A DNA stretch of 64,000 bases from Micrococcales bacterium (GTDB taxonomy: Bacteria; Actinomycetota; Actinomycetes; S36-B12; UBA10799): positions 186,001-250,000 of the forward strand of contig JADJCR010000005.1 of assembly GCA_016703125.1 (NCBI GenBank). Reading direction: 5' to 3'. Position 1 is the first letter of the stretch; the number at the start of each line of letters is the position of its first letter. Positions 46,644 to 55,064 of the stretch are shown here, piece by piece. The position numbers were made by a program, and so were the translations under genes. The notes under the pieces were generated by a model. It did not search any database, was not told the origin of the DNA, and saw only the letters and a list, made by a program, of their open reading frames with translations.

Positions 46644-47555
46644 TCATGCCTCTCGGATCACCTCGAGGGCGCGGGCGAGGTCGTCCGGGTAGGCACTGGT
46701 GAACTCCACCGGACGGCCGGAAGCGGGATGCCGGAATCCCAGGCGCACGGCGTGCAGCCACTGCCGGTGCAGCCCGAGGCGCTGGGCGAGGACCGGGTCT
46801 GCGCCGTACGCCGTGTCGCCGCAGCACGGGTGGTGCAGGGCCGACATGTGCACGCGGATCTGATGGGTCCGCCCGGTCTCCAGAGTCACCTCCAGCAACG
46901 ACGCGAAGCGGTGGCCCTCGAGCGTCCGGTAATGGGTGACGCTCGGCCGGCCGCCGGCCACGACGGCGAACCTGTGGTCGTGGCGGGGGTCGCGGGCGAT
47001 CGGGGCGTCGACGGTCCCGGTGGCCGGGTCGGGATGGCCCTGGACCAGCGCGTGGTACACCTTGTCGACCCGGCGCTCCTTGAAGTCCCGTTTCAGCGCC
47101 GAATACGCCCGCGCGGACTTTGCGACCACCATGACCCCGCTGGTGCCCACGTCGAGCCGATGCACGACACCCTGCCGCTCATCGGCTCCGACCGCGGCGA
47201 TCTGGAAGCCACCCCGGGCCAGGGCGTCCACCACCGTCGGACCGTCCCAACCGGGGCTGGCATGGGCGGCCATGCCCACCGGCTTGTCCACCACGATCAG
47301 GTCGTCGTCGACGTACAGGACCGGCAGGTCCATGGCCGGTGGCGGTACGGCAATCACGTCGAGGTCCTGCACGATGACAGTCTGGTCGGCCAGCACCCGC
47401 GAGGACTTCGGCACCAGCTCCCCATCGACGGTGACCTGGGCATGGTCCACGAGATCAGCGGCCCGGCTGCGGGACACACCCAGCATCCGCGCCAGCGCCT
47501 GATCCAGGCGCTGGCCGTCGAGGCCGTCCGGCACGGGGTACGTGCGCTCGCTCAT
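46644..47555 (-). CDS. rluD: RluD/RluA-family 23S rRNA pseudouridine synthase
   Basis: A 303-residue pseudouridine synthase. An N-terminal S4 RNA-binding domain (LDQALARMLGVSRSRAADLVDHAQVTV, read in parts) is followed by the catalytic domain with VVHRLDVGTSGVMVVAK, where the Asp is the nucleophile, and GRTHQIRVHMSALHHPCCGD. The subfamily, RluD, matches location next to lspA. ATG 47555 overlaps the lspA stop by 4 nt, so the two are coupled. Confidence 0.92.
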   Translation of the reverse strand: MSERTYPVPDGLDGQRLDQALARMLGVSRSRAADLVDHAQVTVDGELVPKSSRVLADQTVIVQDLDVIAVPPPAMDLPVLYVDDDLIVVDKPVGMAAHASPGWDGPTVVDALARGGFQIAAVGADERQGVVHRLDVGTSGVMVVAKSARAYSALKRDFKERRVDKVYHALVQGHPDPATGTVDAPIARDPRHDHRFAVVAGGRPSVTHYRTLEGHRFASLLEVTLETGRTHQIRVHMSALHHPCCGDTAYGADPVLAQRLGLHRQWLHAVRLGFRHPASGRPVEFTSAYPDDLARALEVIREA

Positions 47556-48058
47556 GCGGCCGCGGCGTCGGCCGGCTCGTGGCGGGGCCGGTCGTAGGGG
47601 ACGTTGAACAGGCTCAGGGCCACGATCAGGATCGCCGCGGTCACCAGACTCATGTCCGCCGCGTTGAACACCGGCCAATTCGGCAGGCGCAGGAAGTCGA
47701 CGACGTGGCCCTGCAAGGGGGCCGGTTCCCGGAACACGCGGTCGATGAAGTTGCCCACCGCCCCGCCCAGCATCAGTCCCAGGGCCACCGCCCACCACAT
47801 GGACACCAACCTGGTCGACATGCGCACCAAGACCACAACCACGGCCACCGCCACCAGGCTGAAGACAATCGTGGCTCCCCCGCCCAGGCCGAAGGCTGCG
47901 CCAGGATTGCGCACGAAACTGAACCGCAGCAACTCCCCGACGATCTGGCGATCGGGCTGACCCTCCAGCGTGGCCACCGCCCACGCTTTGCTCAACTGGT
48001 CGACCAGGATCACGGCCGCCGCCGTGGCCCACGCGACCAGCACGGCCGGATGCCTCAT
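47552..48058 (-). CDS. lspA: Lipoprotein signal peptidase LspA
   Basis: Membrane aspartic protease (signal peptidase II) that removes signal peptides from prolipoproteins. The 168-residue protein has four helices and the two catalytic aspartates in GGAVGNFIDRVF and FNAADMSLVTAA. VDQLSKAWAV marks the first helix end. ATG 48058 gives a start directly before the first helix; longer frames upstream run through repeats. A hydrophilic C-terminal tail (RPRHEPADAAAA) is cytoplasmic. The multicopper oxidase at 55.4 kb, which looks like a lipoprotein, would be a client. Confidence 0.94.
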   Translation of the reverse strand: MRHPAVLVAWATAAAVILVDQLSKAWAVATLEGQPDRQIVGELLRFSFVRNPGAAFGLGGGATIVFSLVAVAVVVVLVRMSTRLVSMWWAVALGLMLGGAVGNFIDRVFREPAPLQGHVVDFLRLPNWPVFNAADMSLVTAAILIVALSLFNVPYDRPRHEPADAAAA

Positions 48059-48112
48059 GCCGCCCACGGTAGACAGGCCGGGCCGGCCCGGGTCGGGCAG
48101 GGGCTCTGGTGG

Positions 48113-48260
48113 AGACCGCCACAAATGGGCGATCACCAGTACTGCACTTCGGCCATCTGCCCAGTTGTGGTTCGTGGGGCGACCGTTTTGACCGACTTAT
48201 CCCGTTCGCGGTGACCACAACTGGGCGGAATGAGCCCTTGGCAGCCCAGTTGTGGTCACC
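48113..48260. repeat. Cluster of CCCAGTTGTGGT inverted repeats upstream of lspA
   Basis: A perfect 17-bp inverted repeat pairs GGTGACCACAACTGGGC at 48210-48226 with its complement at 48244-48260 around a 17-nt loop. A further direct copy, GCCCAGTTGTGGT, lies at 48159-48171, and a degenerate inverted copy, CCACAAATGGGC, at 48119-48130, giving a second weaker pair. The right arm overlaps the DUF167 stop. No T tract follows on either strand. The element fits a REP-like palindrome or a multi-site operator. The rest of this spacer (48059-48255) contains no recognised gene. Confidence 0.7.
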
Positions 48261-48549
48261 CCCGCCCCTGCAGAAGCCCGGCCCAACCGTGCGCGAGGTC
48301 CGCGGGCGGGTCGGCGATCTCGACGACCTTGCTGCGAGCGGTGCGACCCGCGACGATGGCGATCCGGGAGCGGGGCACCCCGAGGGCCTGCGCCAGGGCG
48401 ACCACCACGGCGGCATTGGCCTTGCCATCGGCGGCGCGTGCCGTCACGCGAACCACCAGGGCGGGGGGTTCGCCGTACTGCCCGCCGACGGCCGTGCGAC
48501 TGGCCCCGGGCCTGACCCGGATGGATCCCCGGAAGGGCCGACCGCTCAC
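48256..48549 (-). CDS. DUF167 (YggU) family protein
   Basis: A 97-residue protein of a small, widespread family with no established function. FRGSIRVRPGASRTAVGG, VRVTARAADGKANAAVVVALAQALGVPRSRI and IVAGRTARSKVVEI match the family. GTG 48549 was chosen by homology; it is divergent from ileS with 70 nt between the starts. Its stop lies within the right arm of the inverted repeat. It is followed on the same strand by lspA after about 200 nt. Confidence 0.85.
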   Translation of the reverse strand: MSGRPFRGSIRVRPGASRTAVGGQYGEPPALVVRVTARAADGKANAAVVVALAQALGVPRSRIAIVAGRTARSKVVEIADPPADLAHGWAGLLQGRG

Positions 48550-48567
48550 GCGGCCACCGTACGACCC

Positions 48568-48591
48568 GGTAGCGACCACCACGTCGCTACC
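48568..48591. promoter_or_regulatory. Hairpin in the ileS/DUF167 divergent spacer
   Basis: GGTAGCGA at 48568-48575 and TCGCTACC at 48584-48591 form a perfect 8-bp inverted repeat with an 8-nt loop, 28 nt before the ileS ATG. It could be an operator or a leader hairpin. It lacks T-box motifs. Confidence 0.4.
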
Positions 48592-48619
48592 CTCGAAGGG
48601 AGTCCTAAGAAGGAGCCGA

Positions 48620-51600
48620 ATGTACCGACAGGTGCCCGCGAAGATCGACCTGCCCGCGATGGAACGCGAAATCATCACGTTCTGGCAGAAGAACGACGTC
48701 TTCCACCGCTCCCTGCAACAGACCGCCGACGGCCCGCAGTGGACGTTCTTCGAGGGACCGCCCACCGCCAACGGGACCCCCGGCGTGCACCACATCGAGG
48801 CGCGGGTGTTCAAGGACCTCTACCCCCGCTATCGGACGATGAAGGGGTACCACGTGCCCCGCAAGGCCGGCTGGGACTGCCATGGCTTGCCGGTGGAGCT
48901 GGCGGTCGAACGCGAGCTCGGTTTCAACGGCAAACCCGACATCGAGGCCTACGGCATCGGTGAGTTCAACCTGCGGTGCCGGGAGTCCGTCCTTCGGCAC
49001 GTGGATGCCTTCTCCGAGATGACCGCCCGCATGGGCTACTGGGTCGACATGGACCAGGCGTACTGGACGATGTCACCGGAGTACATCGACAGCGTGTGGT
49101 GGTCGTTGAAGAAGATCTTCGATGACGGCCTGCTCGAACAGGACCATCGCGTCTCCCCCTACTGCCCCCGCTGCGGGACCACGCTCAGCGATCACGAACT
49201 GGCGCAGGGGTACGAAACCGTCGTGGATCCCTCCGTGTTCGTGACCTGCGAGGTCCTCGACGGCGATCTCGTTGAGAGCTTCCCCGGTGTGCAGTTGCTG
49301 GTGTGGACCACCACGCCCTGGACGTTGGTGTCGAACACCGCCGTGGCGGTCTCGCCGGAGGCAACGTACGTGGTGGCGCGCAGCGGAGATCGGACCCTGG
49401 TCGTCGCAGAGGACCTGCTCGGGGCCACCCTCGGAGACGACGCGCAGATCCTGCACCGGCTCGCGGGCAGCGACCTGCAAGGGGTCCACTACCGCCCGCC
49501 CTTCGACCTCGTCGACATCCCGGACGCTCACTTCGTGATCCTCGGTGATTTCGTGACCACCAGCGACGGTTCCGGGATCGTGCACCTGGCCCCGGCGTTC
49601 GGTGCCGACGACCTCGCCGTGTGCCGGGCCTACAACCTCCCGGTCGTCAACCCGGTGCGCACCGACGGCACGTTCGACGAATCGCTCGCCCTGGTGGGTG
49701 GCCAGTTCTTCAAACACGCCGACGAGGACCTCGTGGCCGACATGGCGGCCCGCGGACTGCTGTTCAAGCGGGTGCCGTACGAGCACGCCTACCCCCACTG
49801 CTGGCGGTGTCACACACCGCTGATCTACTACGCGCTGCCGTCCTGGTACATCCGCACCACGGCGGCCAAGGACGCCCTGCTCGCCCAGAACGAGGCGACG
49901 AACTGGTACCCGGAGACGATCAAGTGGGGTCGTTACGGGGACTGGCTGCGCAACAACATCGACTGGGCGTTGTCGCGGTCGCGCTACTGGGGCACCCCGC
50001 TGCCGATCTGGCGGTGCGACAACGACCATCTCACCGCGGTCGGCTCGCGCGCCGAACTGTCCCGGCTCGCCGGCGACGACCTCAGCGCGATCGACCCCCA
50101 CCGGCCGTACGTCGACGACATCACCATCGACTGCCCGCAGTGCGACGCGACGGCCACCCGCGTGCCCGAGGTGATCGACTGCTGGTACGACTCCGGGGCC
50201 ATGCCGTTCGCCCAATTCGGCTACCCCGCGGCCAACGCTGAGGAGTTCGAGCAGTCCTACCCGGCGGACTTCGTCTGCGAGGCCATCGACCAGACCCGCG
50301 GCTGGTTCTACACCCTCATGGCGGTGGGGACCCTCGTGACCGGGCAGAACGCCTACCGGAACGTGCTGTGCCTCGGGCACATCCTCGACGCCGAGGGCCG
50401 CAAGATGAGCAAACACCTGGGCAATGTGCTGGAGCCGATCCCGCTGATGGATGCGCAGGGCGCCGACGCCCTGCGCTGGTTCATGCTCGCCTCAGGCTCC
50501 CCGTTACAGGCCCGCCGGGTCAGTGCGGAGGCCATGCAGGAGGTCGTCAGCAAAGTGCTGTCGACCCTGTGGAGCACCGCGTCCTTCCAGGCGCTGTACG
50601 GCGGGTTGGCCGAGTGGGAGCCCGGCCGGACCGCCGAGCCGACCCTCATGGACCGGTGGGCGCTGTCGCGCACCCACAGCACGGTGCGGGCGGTGGATGC
50701 CGCGCTGGACCAGTTCGACTCCCAGACCGCTGGGCGCCTCATCGCCGAACTGATCGACGACCTGTCCAACTGGTACGTGCGCCGCTCGCGGCGGCGGTTC
50801 TGGGACGCGGACCCGGCGGCACTGCAGACGCTGCACGCCTGCCTGCGGGACGTGGTCCTGATCATGGCGCCGTTCACGCCGTTCATCACCGAGCGGCTGT
50901 GGCAGGACCTGTTCGCGCGCTCCGAGGAGGTCGACAGCGTGCACCTGGCAGCCTGGCCGGCCGTGGCCGACGACCTCATCGACCCCGATCTCGAGGCCCG
51001 GATGGCCCTGGTCCGCCGGTTGGTCGAGTTGGGCCGCGCCGCCCGCGCCGAATCCGGCATGAAGATCCGGCAGCCGCTCTCGCGGGCCCTGGTGGCCGCC
51101 GAACGGTGGCCGGAGCTCGATGAGCAGGCGCGCACGCAGATCGCCGAGGAACTCAACGTGCTGTCCCTGGAGTCGCTGGCGGACGCCGGTGCCGTCGTGG
51201 AGGTCAGCGTCAAGCCCAACTTCCGCACCCTCGGCAAGCGGTTCGGCAAGCGCACACCTGTGGTCGCCGCGGCCATCACAGCGGCCGATCCCGCCCGGCT
51301 GGCGGCCGCCGTGCGCCTAGGTGAAGGTCAGGTCGAGGTTGAAGGTTCGCCCGTTTCGCTGACGATCGACGACGTGATCGTGACAGAAGTCCCCCAGGAG
51401 GGGTGGACCGTGGCCAGTGGGGGCGGCGAATCCGTCGCGCTGGACCTGCATCTCGACGACCGGCTCCTGGTCCTGGGGACCGCTCGCGACATCGTGCGGA
51501 CACTGCAGCAGGCGCGCAAGGACTCCGGCTTCGAGGTCACCGACCGCATCACTGTGTTGTGGCAGTCCGACGACGAACGGGTCGAGCAGGCGTTCGCTGA

Positions 51601-51715
51601 ACACGGCGACATGATCGCAGGAGAGGTGCTGGCCACCGAGATCGTCGAAGCGGCGGCACCGGCGGCGATGGATCTGTCGGACCCGGACCTGCGCGTGGCG
51701 CTGCGGCGGGGCTAA
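48620..51715 (+). CDS. ileS: Isoleucyl-tRNA synthetase (IleS2, eukaryote-like type)
   Basis: Charges tRNA(Ile) with isoleucine and edits valine. The 1,031-residue class I synthetase has the HIGH-type motif PPTANGTPGVHH near residue 50 and KMSKH in the second half. KAGWDCHGLPVELAVERELG and the CP1 editing domain follow HIGH. Cysteine pairs (CPRCG, CWRCH, CPQC) suggest zinc sites. The sequence pattern is that of the IleS2 group, found in many actinobacteria and usually insensitive to mupirocin; resistance is inferred, not shown. ATG 48620 has an AGGAG ribosome binding site. It is convergent with yggT, 12 nt from stop to stop. Confidence 0.96.
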   Translation: MYRQVPAKIDLPAMEREIITFWQKNDVFHRSLQQTADGPQWTFFEGPPTANGTPGVHHIEARVFKDLYPRYRTMKGYHVPRKAGWDCHGLPVELAVERELGFNGKPDIEAYGIGEFNLRCRESVLRHVDAFSEMTARMGYWVDMDQAYWTMSPEYIDSVWWSLKKIFDDGLLEQDHRVSPYCPRCGTTLSDHELAQGYETVVDPSVFVTCEVLDGDLVESFPGVQLLVWTTTPWTLVSNTAVAVSPEATYVVARSGDRTLVVAEDLLGATLGDDAQILHRLAGSDLQGVHYRPPFDLVDIPDAHFVILGDFVTTSDGSGIVHLAPAFGADDLAVCRAYNLPVVNPVRTDGTFDESLALVGGQFFKHADEDLVADMAARGLLFKRVPYEHAYPHCWRCHTPLIYYALPSWYIRTTAAKDALLAQNEATNWYPETIKWGRYGDWLRNNIDWALSRSRYWGTPLPIWRCDNDHLTAVGSRAELSRLAGDDLSAIDPHRPYVDDITIDCPQCDATATRVPEVIDCWYDSGAMPFAQFGYPAANAEEFEQSYPADFVCEAIDQTRGWFYTLMAVGTLVTGQNAYRNVLCLGHILDAEGRKMSKHLGNVLEPIPLMDAQGADALRWFMLASGSPLQARRVSAEAMQEVVSKVLSTLWSTASFQALYGGLAEWEPGRTAEPTLMDRWALSRTHSTVRAVDAALDQFDSQTAGRLIAELIDDLSNWYVRRSRRRFWDADPAALQTLHACLRDVVLIMAPFTPFITERLWQDLFARSEEVDSVHLAAWPAVADDLIDPDLEARMALVRRLVELGRAARAESGMKIRQPLSRALVAAERWPELDEQARTQIAEELNVLSLESLADAGAVVEVSVKPNFRTLGKRFGKRTPVVAAAITAADPARLAAAVRLGEGQVEVEGSPVSLTIDDVIVTEVPQEGWTVASGGGESVALDLHLDDRLLVLGTARDIVRTLQQARKDSGFEVTDRITVLWQSDDERVEQAFAEHGDMIAGEVLATEIVEAAAPAAMDLSDPDLRVALRRG

Positions 51716-51727
51716 GGCACCGACCGG

Positions 51728-52013
51728 TCAGAACCTCGCCACCACGGCGATGAGGATCTGCAGGCCGATGAACAGCACGAGGAACGCCACGTCCAAGGCG
51801 ATCCCGCCGAAGCGGATCGGGGGGATGATGCGGCGCAGCAAGCGCAGGGGCGGATCGGTCAGTGTGTAGATGATCTCGGCGATGATCAGGACGACGCCCT
51901 TCGGCTGCCAGTCCCGGGCGAGCATCTGCACGATGTCGAAGACCAAACGCCCGATGAGCACCAGCAGGTAGAGGCCAGAGGACGTTGACGATGACGCTGG
52001 CGACCGGGCTCAC
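51728..52013 (-). CDS. YggT family membrane protein, with an apparent 1-nt insertion
   Basis: A small protein with two membrane helices, encoded beside sepF and ftsZ in actinobacteria and related bacteria; function unclear, probably envelope or division related. From GTG 52013 the frame reads SPVASVIVNVLW and then breaks. The other frame continues LIGRLVFDIVQMLARDWQPKG, LIIAEIIYTLTDPPLRLLRRIIPP and VAFLVLFIGLQILIAVV. Removing one G (plus strand) at 51973-51974 gives WLYLLVLIGRLVFD and a 94-residue protein. It starts 9 nt after the sepF stop. Confidence 0.85.
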
Positions 52014-52022
52014 GTCACGAGC

Positions 52023-52460
52023 CTAAGAGATCAGTGCGGACCGCACGGAGGCAGTGACCTCCACACCCTTCGGCGTGAGCAGGAACACCTTGCCCCCGAT
52101 GCGCTCGATCGTTCCCTGCAGACCGAAGGTCAGCCCCGAGGCGAAGTCGATCATGCGCTTGGCGTCGTCCGCGGTAAGACCGGACAGGTCCATCGAGACC
52201 ACGTCACCGGCACGGAATCCTTCACCGATGGAACGCACGTCCGCGTACGCCGACGGACTCATCCGGACGACGTCGTAGGCCGCCTCGATCCGGCGCGGAC
52301 CGGAGGTCGGCGCGAACGCTGTGCTGCTCTGCTCCACCGCGATGTCGGAACGGGCCGTCGAGGAGCGCTCAACGCGCTCGTGGCGCTCGTCGTACTCGAA
52401 TCCGTAGTCGTCCTCGGCGAGCCCGAGGTACACGGCGACTTTCTGGCGCAAGGTGCTCAA
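52023..52460 (-). CDS. sepF: Cell division protein SepF
   Basis: Membrane anchor and bundling partner of FtsZ; in actinobacteria that lack FtsA it is the main FtsZ anchor. The 145-residue protein starts with the amphipathic membrane helix STLRQKVAVYLGLAEDD, then an acidic linker, then the globular domain (SYADVRS-like IGEGFRAGDVVSMDLSGL, KRMIDFASGLTFGLQGTIERIGGKVFLLTP). The start overlaps the yggS stop by 4 nt. No ftsA was found in the window. Confidence 0.95.
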   Translation of the reverse strand: MSTLRQKVAVYLGLAEDDYGFEYDERHERVERSSTARSDIAVEQSSTAFAPTSGPRRIEAAYDVVRMSPSAYADVRSIGEGFRAGDVVSMDLSGLTADDAKRMIDFASGLTFGLQGTIERIGGKVFLLTPKGVEVTASVRSALIS

Positions 52461-53203
52461 TGCGCTTCTCCTTCGTTGTTCTTCCCGCCCTTAGAAGGAC
52501 GGTACCCGACGGTTGGCCGACTGCCCATGACAGCCGTGCCTATCCGAAGGTGTGTCGCGCCATACGCCACCGCCACCTCCAGATCCGAACTCATCCCGGC
52601 GGAGATGATGTCCGCCTCCGGCACCTGCCCACGCACGTGCGCGGCCACTGCGGCCAGCGCGGCGAACGCCGGGGCCGGGTCCTCCCCCAGCGGGGCCACC
52701 CCCATCACACCGCGCAGTCGCAACCCGTCGGCCGCCCTGACAGCCGTCAGCAGCCCGTCCACGCCGGGCGGCGCGACCCCCCCGCGGCCCGCCCGCGCCG
52801 GCGGGTCGAGGTTCACTTGGATCAGCACATCCTGGACCTTCCCGGCGGTGTGCGCCGCCTTGTCCAGCGCGCGCACCAGAGAAGTGCGGTCAACGGTGTG
52901 CACCAGGTCCGCGTAGCCCACGACGGACTTCGCCTTGTTGGTCTGCAACTGCCCGATGAAGTGCCATGTGAGATCCAGATCGAGGCACTGTGAATGTTTG
53001 GCCACGGCCTCCTGGTCGCGGTTCTCGCCGATGTCGTGCACACCGAGGGCGGCGAGGCGGCGCACATCGTCGGCGCCGAAGAACTTGGTCACGACGATCA
53101 CGCTGGCCGGCGGGCGCCCGGCGGCCGCGCAGGCGACAGCCACCCGCTTCTGCACCGCGTGCAGGTTCTCGGCCAGTTCCCGGGTCCGCGGATCGTCGTT
53201 CAT
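52457..53203 (-). CDS. yggS: PLP homeostasis protein, YggS/PLPBP family
   Basis: A 248-residue TIM-barrel pyridoxal-phosphate binding protein that keeps free PLP in balance. The PLP lysine is in VIVVTKFFGADD. GENRDQEAVAKH and WHFIGQLQTNKAKSVV follow, then SAGMSSDLEVAVAYGATHLRIGTAVMG. Its place between sepF and pgeF is the conserved actinobacterial order. ATG 53203 overlaps the pgeF stop by 4 nt. Confidence 0.95.
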   Translation of the reverse strand: MNDDPRTRELAENLHAVQKRVAVACAAAGRPPASVIVVTKFFGADDVRRLAALGVHDIGENRDQEAVAKHSQCLDLDLTWHFIGQLQTNKAKSVVGYADLVHTVDRTSLVRALDKAAHTAGKVQDVLIQVNLDPPARAGRGGVAPPGVDGLLTAVRAADGLRLRGVMGVAPLGEDPAPAFAALAAVAAHVRGQVPEADIISAGMSSDLEVAVAYGATHLRIGTAVMGSRPTVGYRPSKGGKNNEGEAH

Positions 53204-53907
53204 GCAGCCCGCCGGATGATGGTCAGTGCCTGCCGGCCGGTGACGCCGTCGCGTCGGTGGGAGTAGAGGCTCGGCTCCTCAGCGGTGCAGCGGTGGTCCC
53301 AGCTCGTGTGCACACCGCGACCGGCCAACTGCGCTGCCAGGCCCGCGCGCAGATCCACGGCTGCAGTGCCGCGGCGCTCGACGACGGCTTCCGGGACGAC
53401 CGCCGCCACTTCGCCGGCCCGCCCCACGTCCACGGGGTAGCACTGCGCGCAGATCACCGGTCCCACGTGTGCCTGTGGATCCTCGAGCGTGGACCCGGCG
53501 GCGCGCATCGCCTCGAGAGCCGCGGGCACAACACCCAGTACCAGCCCTTTCCAGCCGCAGTGGACCGCAGCGATCCAGCCGTCCGCGGTGGCGATGCCGA
53601 TCATCGCACAATCGGCCCCCTGCGCCGCGATGGCCAGCCCCGGCCGGTCCGTCATCAGGCCGTCGCTGCGCGCGACGTCGGGCACGATGCTGTCTACATA
53701 GGTGACCGTGGCCGAGTGCGCGGCCCGGGTGAAGACCACCTGGGACACCCCCACTCGCTCAGCCAATGCTGTTCGGTTCGCGCTCACCGCCGCGGGGTCG
53801 TCGCCGACGTGCACGGCGAGGTTCCCCAAGGCGAACGCCCCCTGGCTCGCCCCGGCCGTACGGTCGGTGACGAGCCAGGAGGCGTCGTGCAGTGAGCCCG
53901 AGGTCAC
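53200..53907 (-). CDS. pgeF: Peptidoglycan editing factor / laccase-domain protein (PgeF, YfiH)
   Basis: A 235-residue member of the DUF152/YfiH family, linked to removal of L-Ser misincorporated in peptidoglycan and to purine nucleoside or polyphenol oxidation in homologues. The metal motifs are present: AAHSATVTYVD, AAQGADCAMIGI and AAVHCGWKGLVLGV, with VGPVICAQCYPVD and SLYSHRRDGVTGRQ at the C terminus. It follows ftsZ with a 4-nt overlap. Confidence 0.92.
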   Translation of the reverse strand: MTSGSLHDASWLVTDRTAGASQGAFALGNLAVHVGDDPAAVSANRTALAERVGVSQVVFTRAAHSATVTYVDSIVPDVARSDGLMTDRPGLAIAAQGADCAMIGIATADGWIAAVHCGWKGLVLGVVPAALEAMRAAGSTLEDPQAHVGPVICAQCYPVDVGRAGEVAAVVPEAVVERRGTAAVDLRAGLAAQLAGRGVHTSWDHRCTAEEPSLYSHRRDGVTGRQALTIIRRAA

Positions 53908-55064
53908 TTCAGGAAGTCGGGGACGTCGAGGTCGTCGGCGTCGTTGCTGGCCGGGGCGTCCTCGAACGACACGGCCCGCGTGGCCGGCGCCAGTGGGCGG
54001 CCGACCTCCTGCTTGCTGCTGGACAGATCGATGGCCTCGCGCTGCGGCGCCGTGGCGCTGGAGTGGAAGCCGTCGTTCTGCGACGCCCGCGCCGGCGCGG
54101 TCAGGCGCGGCAGCGGCGCCCCGCCGTCGAAGCCGGCAGCGATGACGGTCACGCGGACCTCGTCGCCGAACATGTCGTCGATGACCGTGCCGAAGATGAT
54201 GTTCGCCTCCGGGTGAGCGGCGTCGGACACCAGCCGGGCCGCCTCGGTGATTTCGTGCAGGCCGAGATCCGCGCCACCTGCAACGCTGAGCAGCACGCCG
54301 TGCGCTCCCTCGATGCTGGCCTCCAGCAAGGGTGACGAGATGGCCATCTCGGCGGCGACCTGCGCCCGCTCCTCACCGCGGGCCGAACCGATGCCCATGA
54401 GCGCCGAACCGGCGCCCTGCATGACGCTCTTCACGTCGGCGAAGTCGAGGTTGATCAGGCCCGGGGTCGTGATCAGGTCGGTGATGCCGGAGACGCCCTG
54501 CAGCAGGACCTGGTCTGCCTGCTTGAAGGCGTCGATCATCGAGATCGTGCGGTCGGCCAGCGCCAGCAGCCGGTCGTTGGGGATCACGATCAGGGTGTCG
54601 ACCCCCTCGCGCAGGGCGTCGATGCCGCTCTCCGCCTGGGTGGCGCGTCGGCGGCCCTCGAACATGAACGGCCGGGTGACGACACCAATGGTCAGAGCAC
54701 CGATCTCCTTGGCGATGCGCGCCACGACGGGCGCGCCGCCGGTGCCGGTGCCACCGCCCTCACCTGCGGTCACGAACACCATGTCGGCACCGCGCAGAAC
54801 CTCGGCGATCTCCTCGGCATGGTCCTCGGCGGCCTTGCGGCCCACCTCCGGATCGGCGCCGGCGCCGAGGCCACGGGTAAGTTCCCGTCCGATGTCGAGT
54901 TTCACGTCGGCGTCGGACATGAGCAGGGCCTGCGCGTCGGTGTTCACCGCGATGAACTCGACGCCCTTGAGCCCGAACTCGATCATGCGGTTCACGGCGT
55001 TGACGCCGCCACCGCCGATGCCGACAACTTTGATCACTGCGAGGTAGTTCTGGGGAGCGGCCAC
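53904..55064 (-). CDS. ftsZ: Cell division protein FtsZ
   Basis: The tubulin-like GTPase that forms the division ring. The 386-residue protein has IKVVGIGGGGVNAVNRMIE, the tubulin signature GEGGGTGTGGAPVVARIAKE, the T7-loop region NLDFADVKSVMQGAGSALMG, a variable Ser/Ala-rich linker and the conserved C-terminal tail DLDVPDFLK, which binds SepF. GTG 55064 has AAAGGA 6-7 nt upstream. Unlike the usual order it does not follow ftsQ directly: a multicopper oxidase gene on the opposite strand lies between, so ftsZ must have its own promoter in 55065-55428. Confidence 0.97.
   Translation of the reverse strand: MAAPQNYLAVIKVVGIGGGGVNAVNRMIEFGLKGVEFIAVNTDAQALLMSDADVKLDIGRELTRGLGAGADPEVGRKAAEDHAEEIAEVLRGADMVFVTAGEGGGTGTGGAPVVARIAKEIGALTIGVVTRPFMFEGRRRATQAESGIDALREGVDTLIVIPNDRLLALADRTISMIDAFKQADQVLLQGVSGITDLITTPGLINLDFADVKSVMQGAGSALMGIGSARGEERAQVAAEMAISSPLLEASIEGAHGVLLSVAGGADLGLHEITEAARLVSDAAHPEANIIFGTVIDDMFGDEVRVTVIAAGFDGGAPLPRLTAPARASQNDGFHSSATAPQREAIDLSSSKQEVGRPLAPATRAVSFEDAPASNDADDLDVPDFLK

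Noticed and set aside
43362..47597. 1,411-codon open frame on the plus strand across dnaE and rluD
   Set aside because: It is antisense to two well-supported genes and shows no domain. Such frames are common in GC-rich DNA with third-position GC bias.
48262..48619. T-box riboswitch before ileS
   Set aside because: No conserved T-box bulge or antiterminator sequence was found. Most of the stretch is the DUF167 gene on the other strand.
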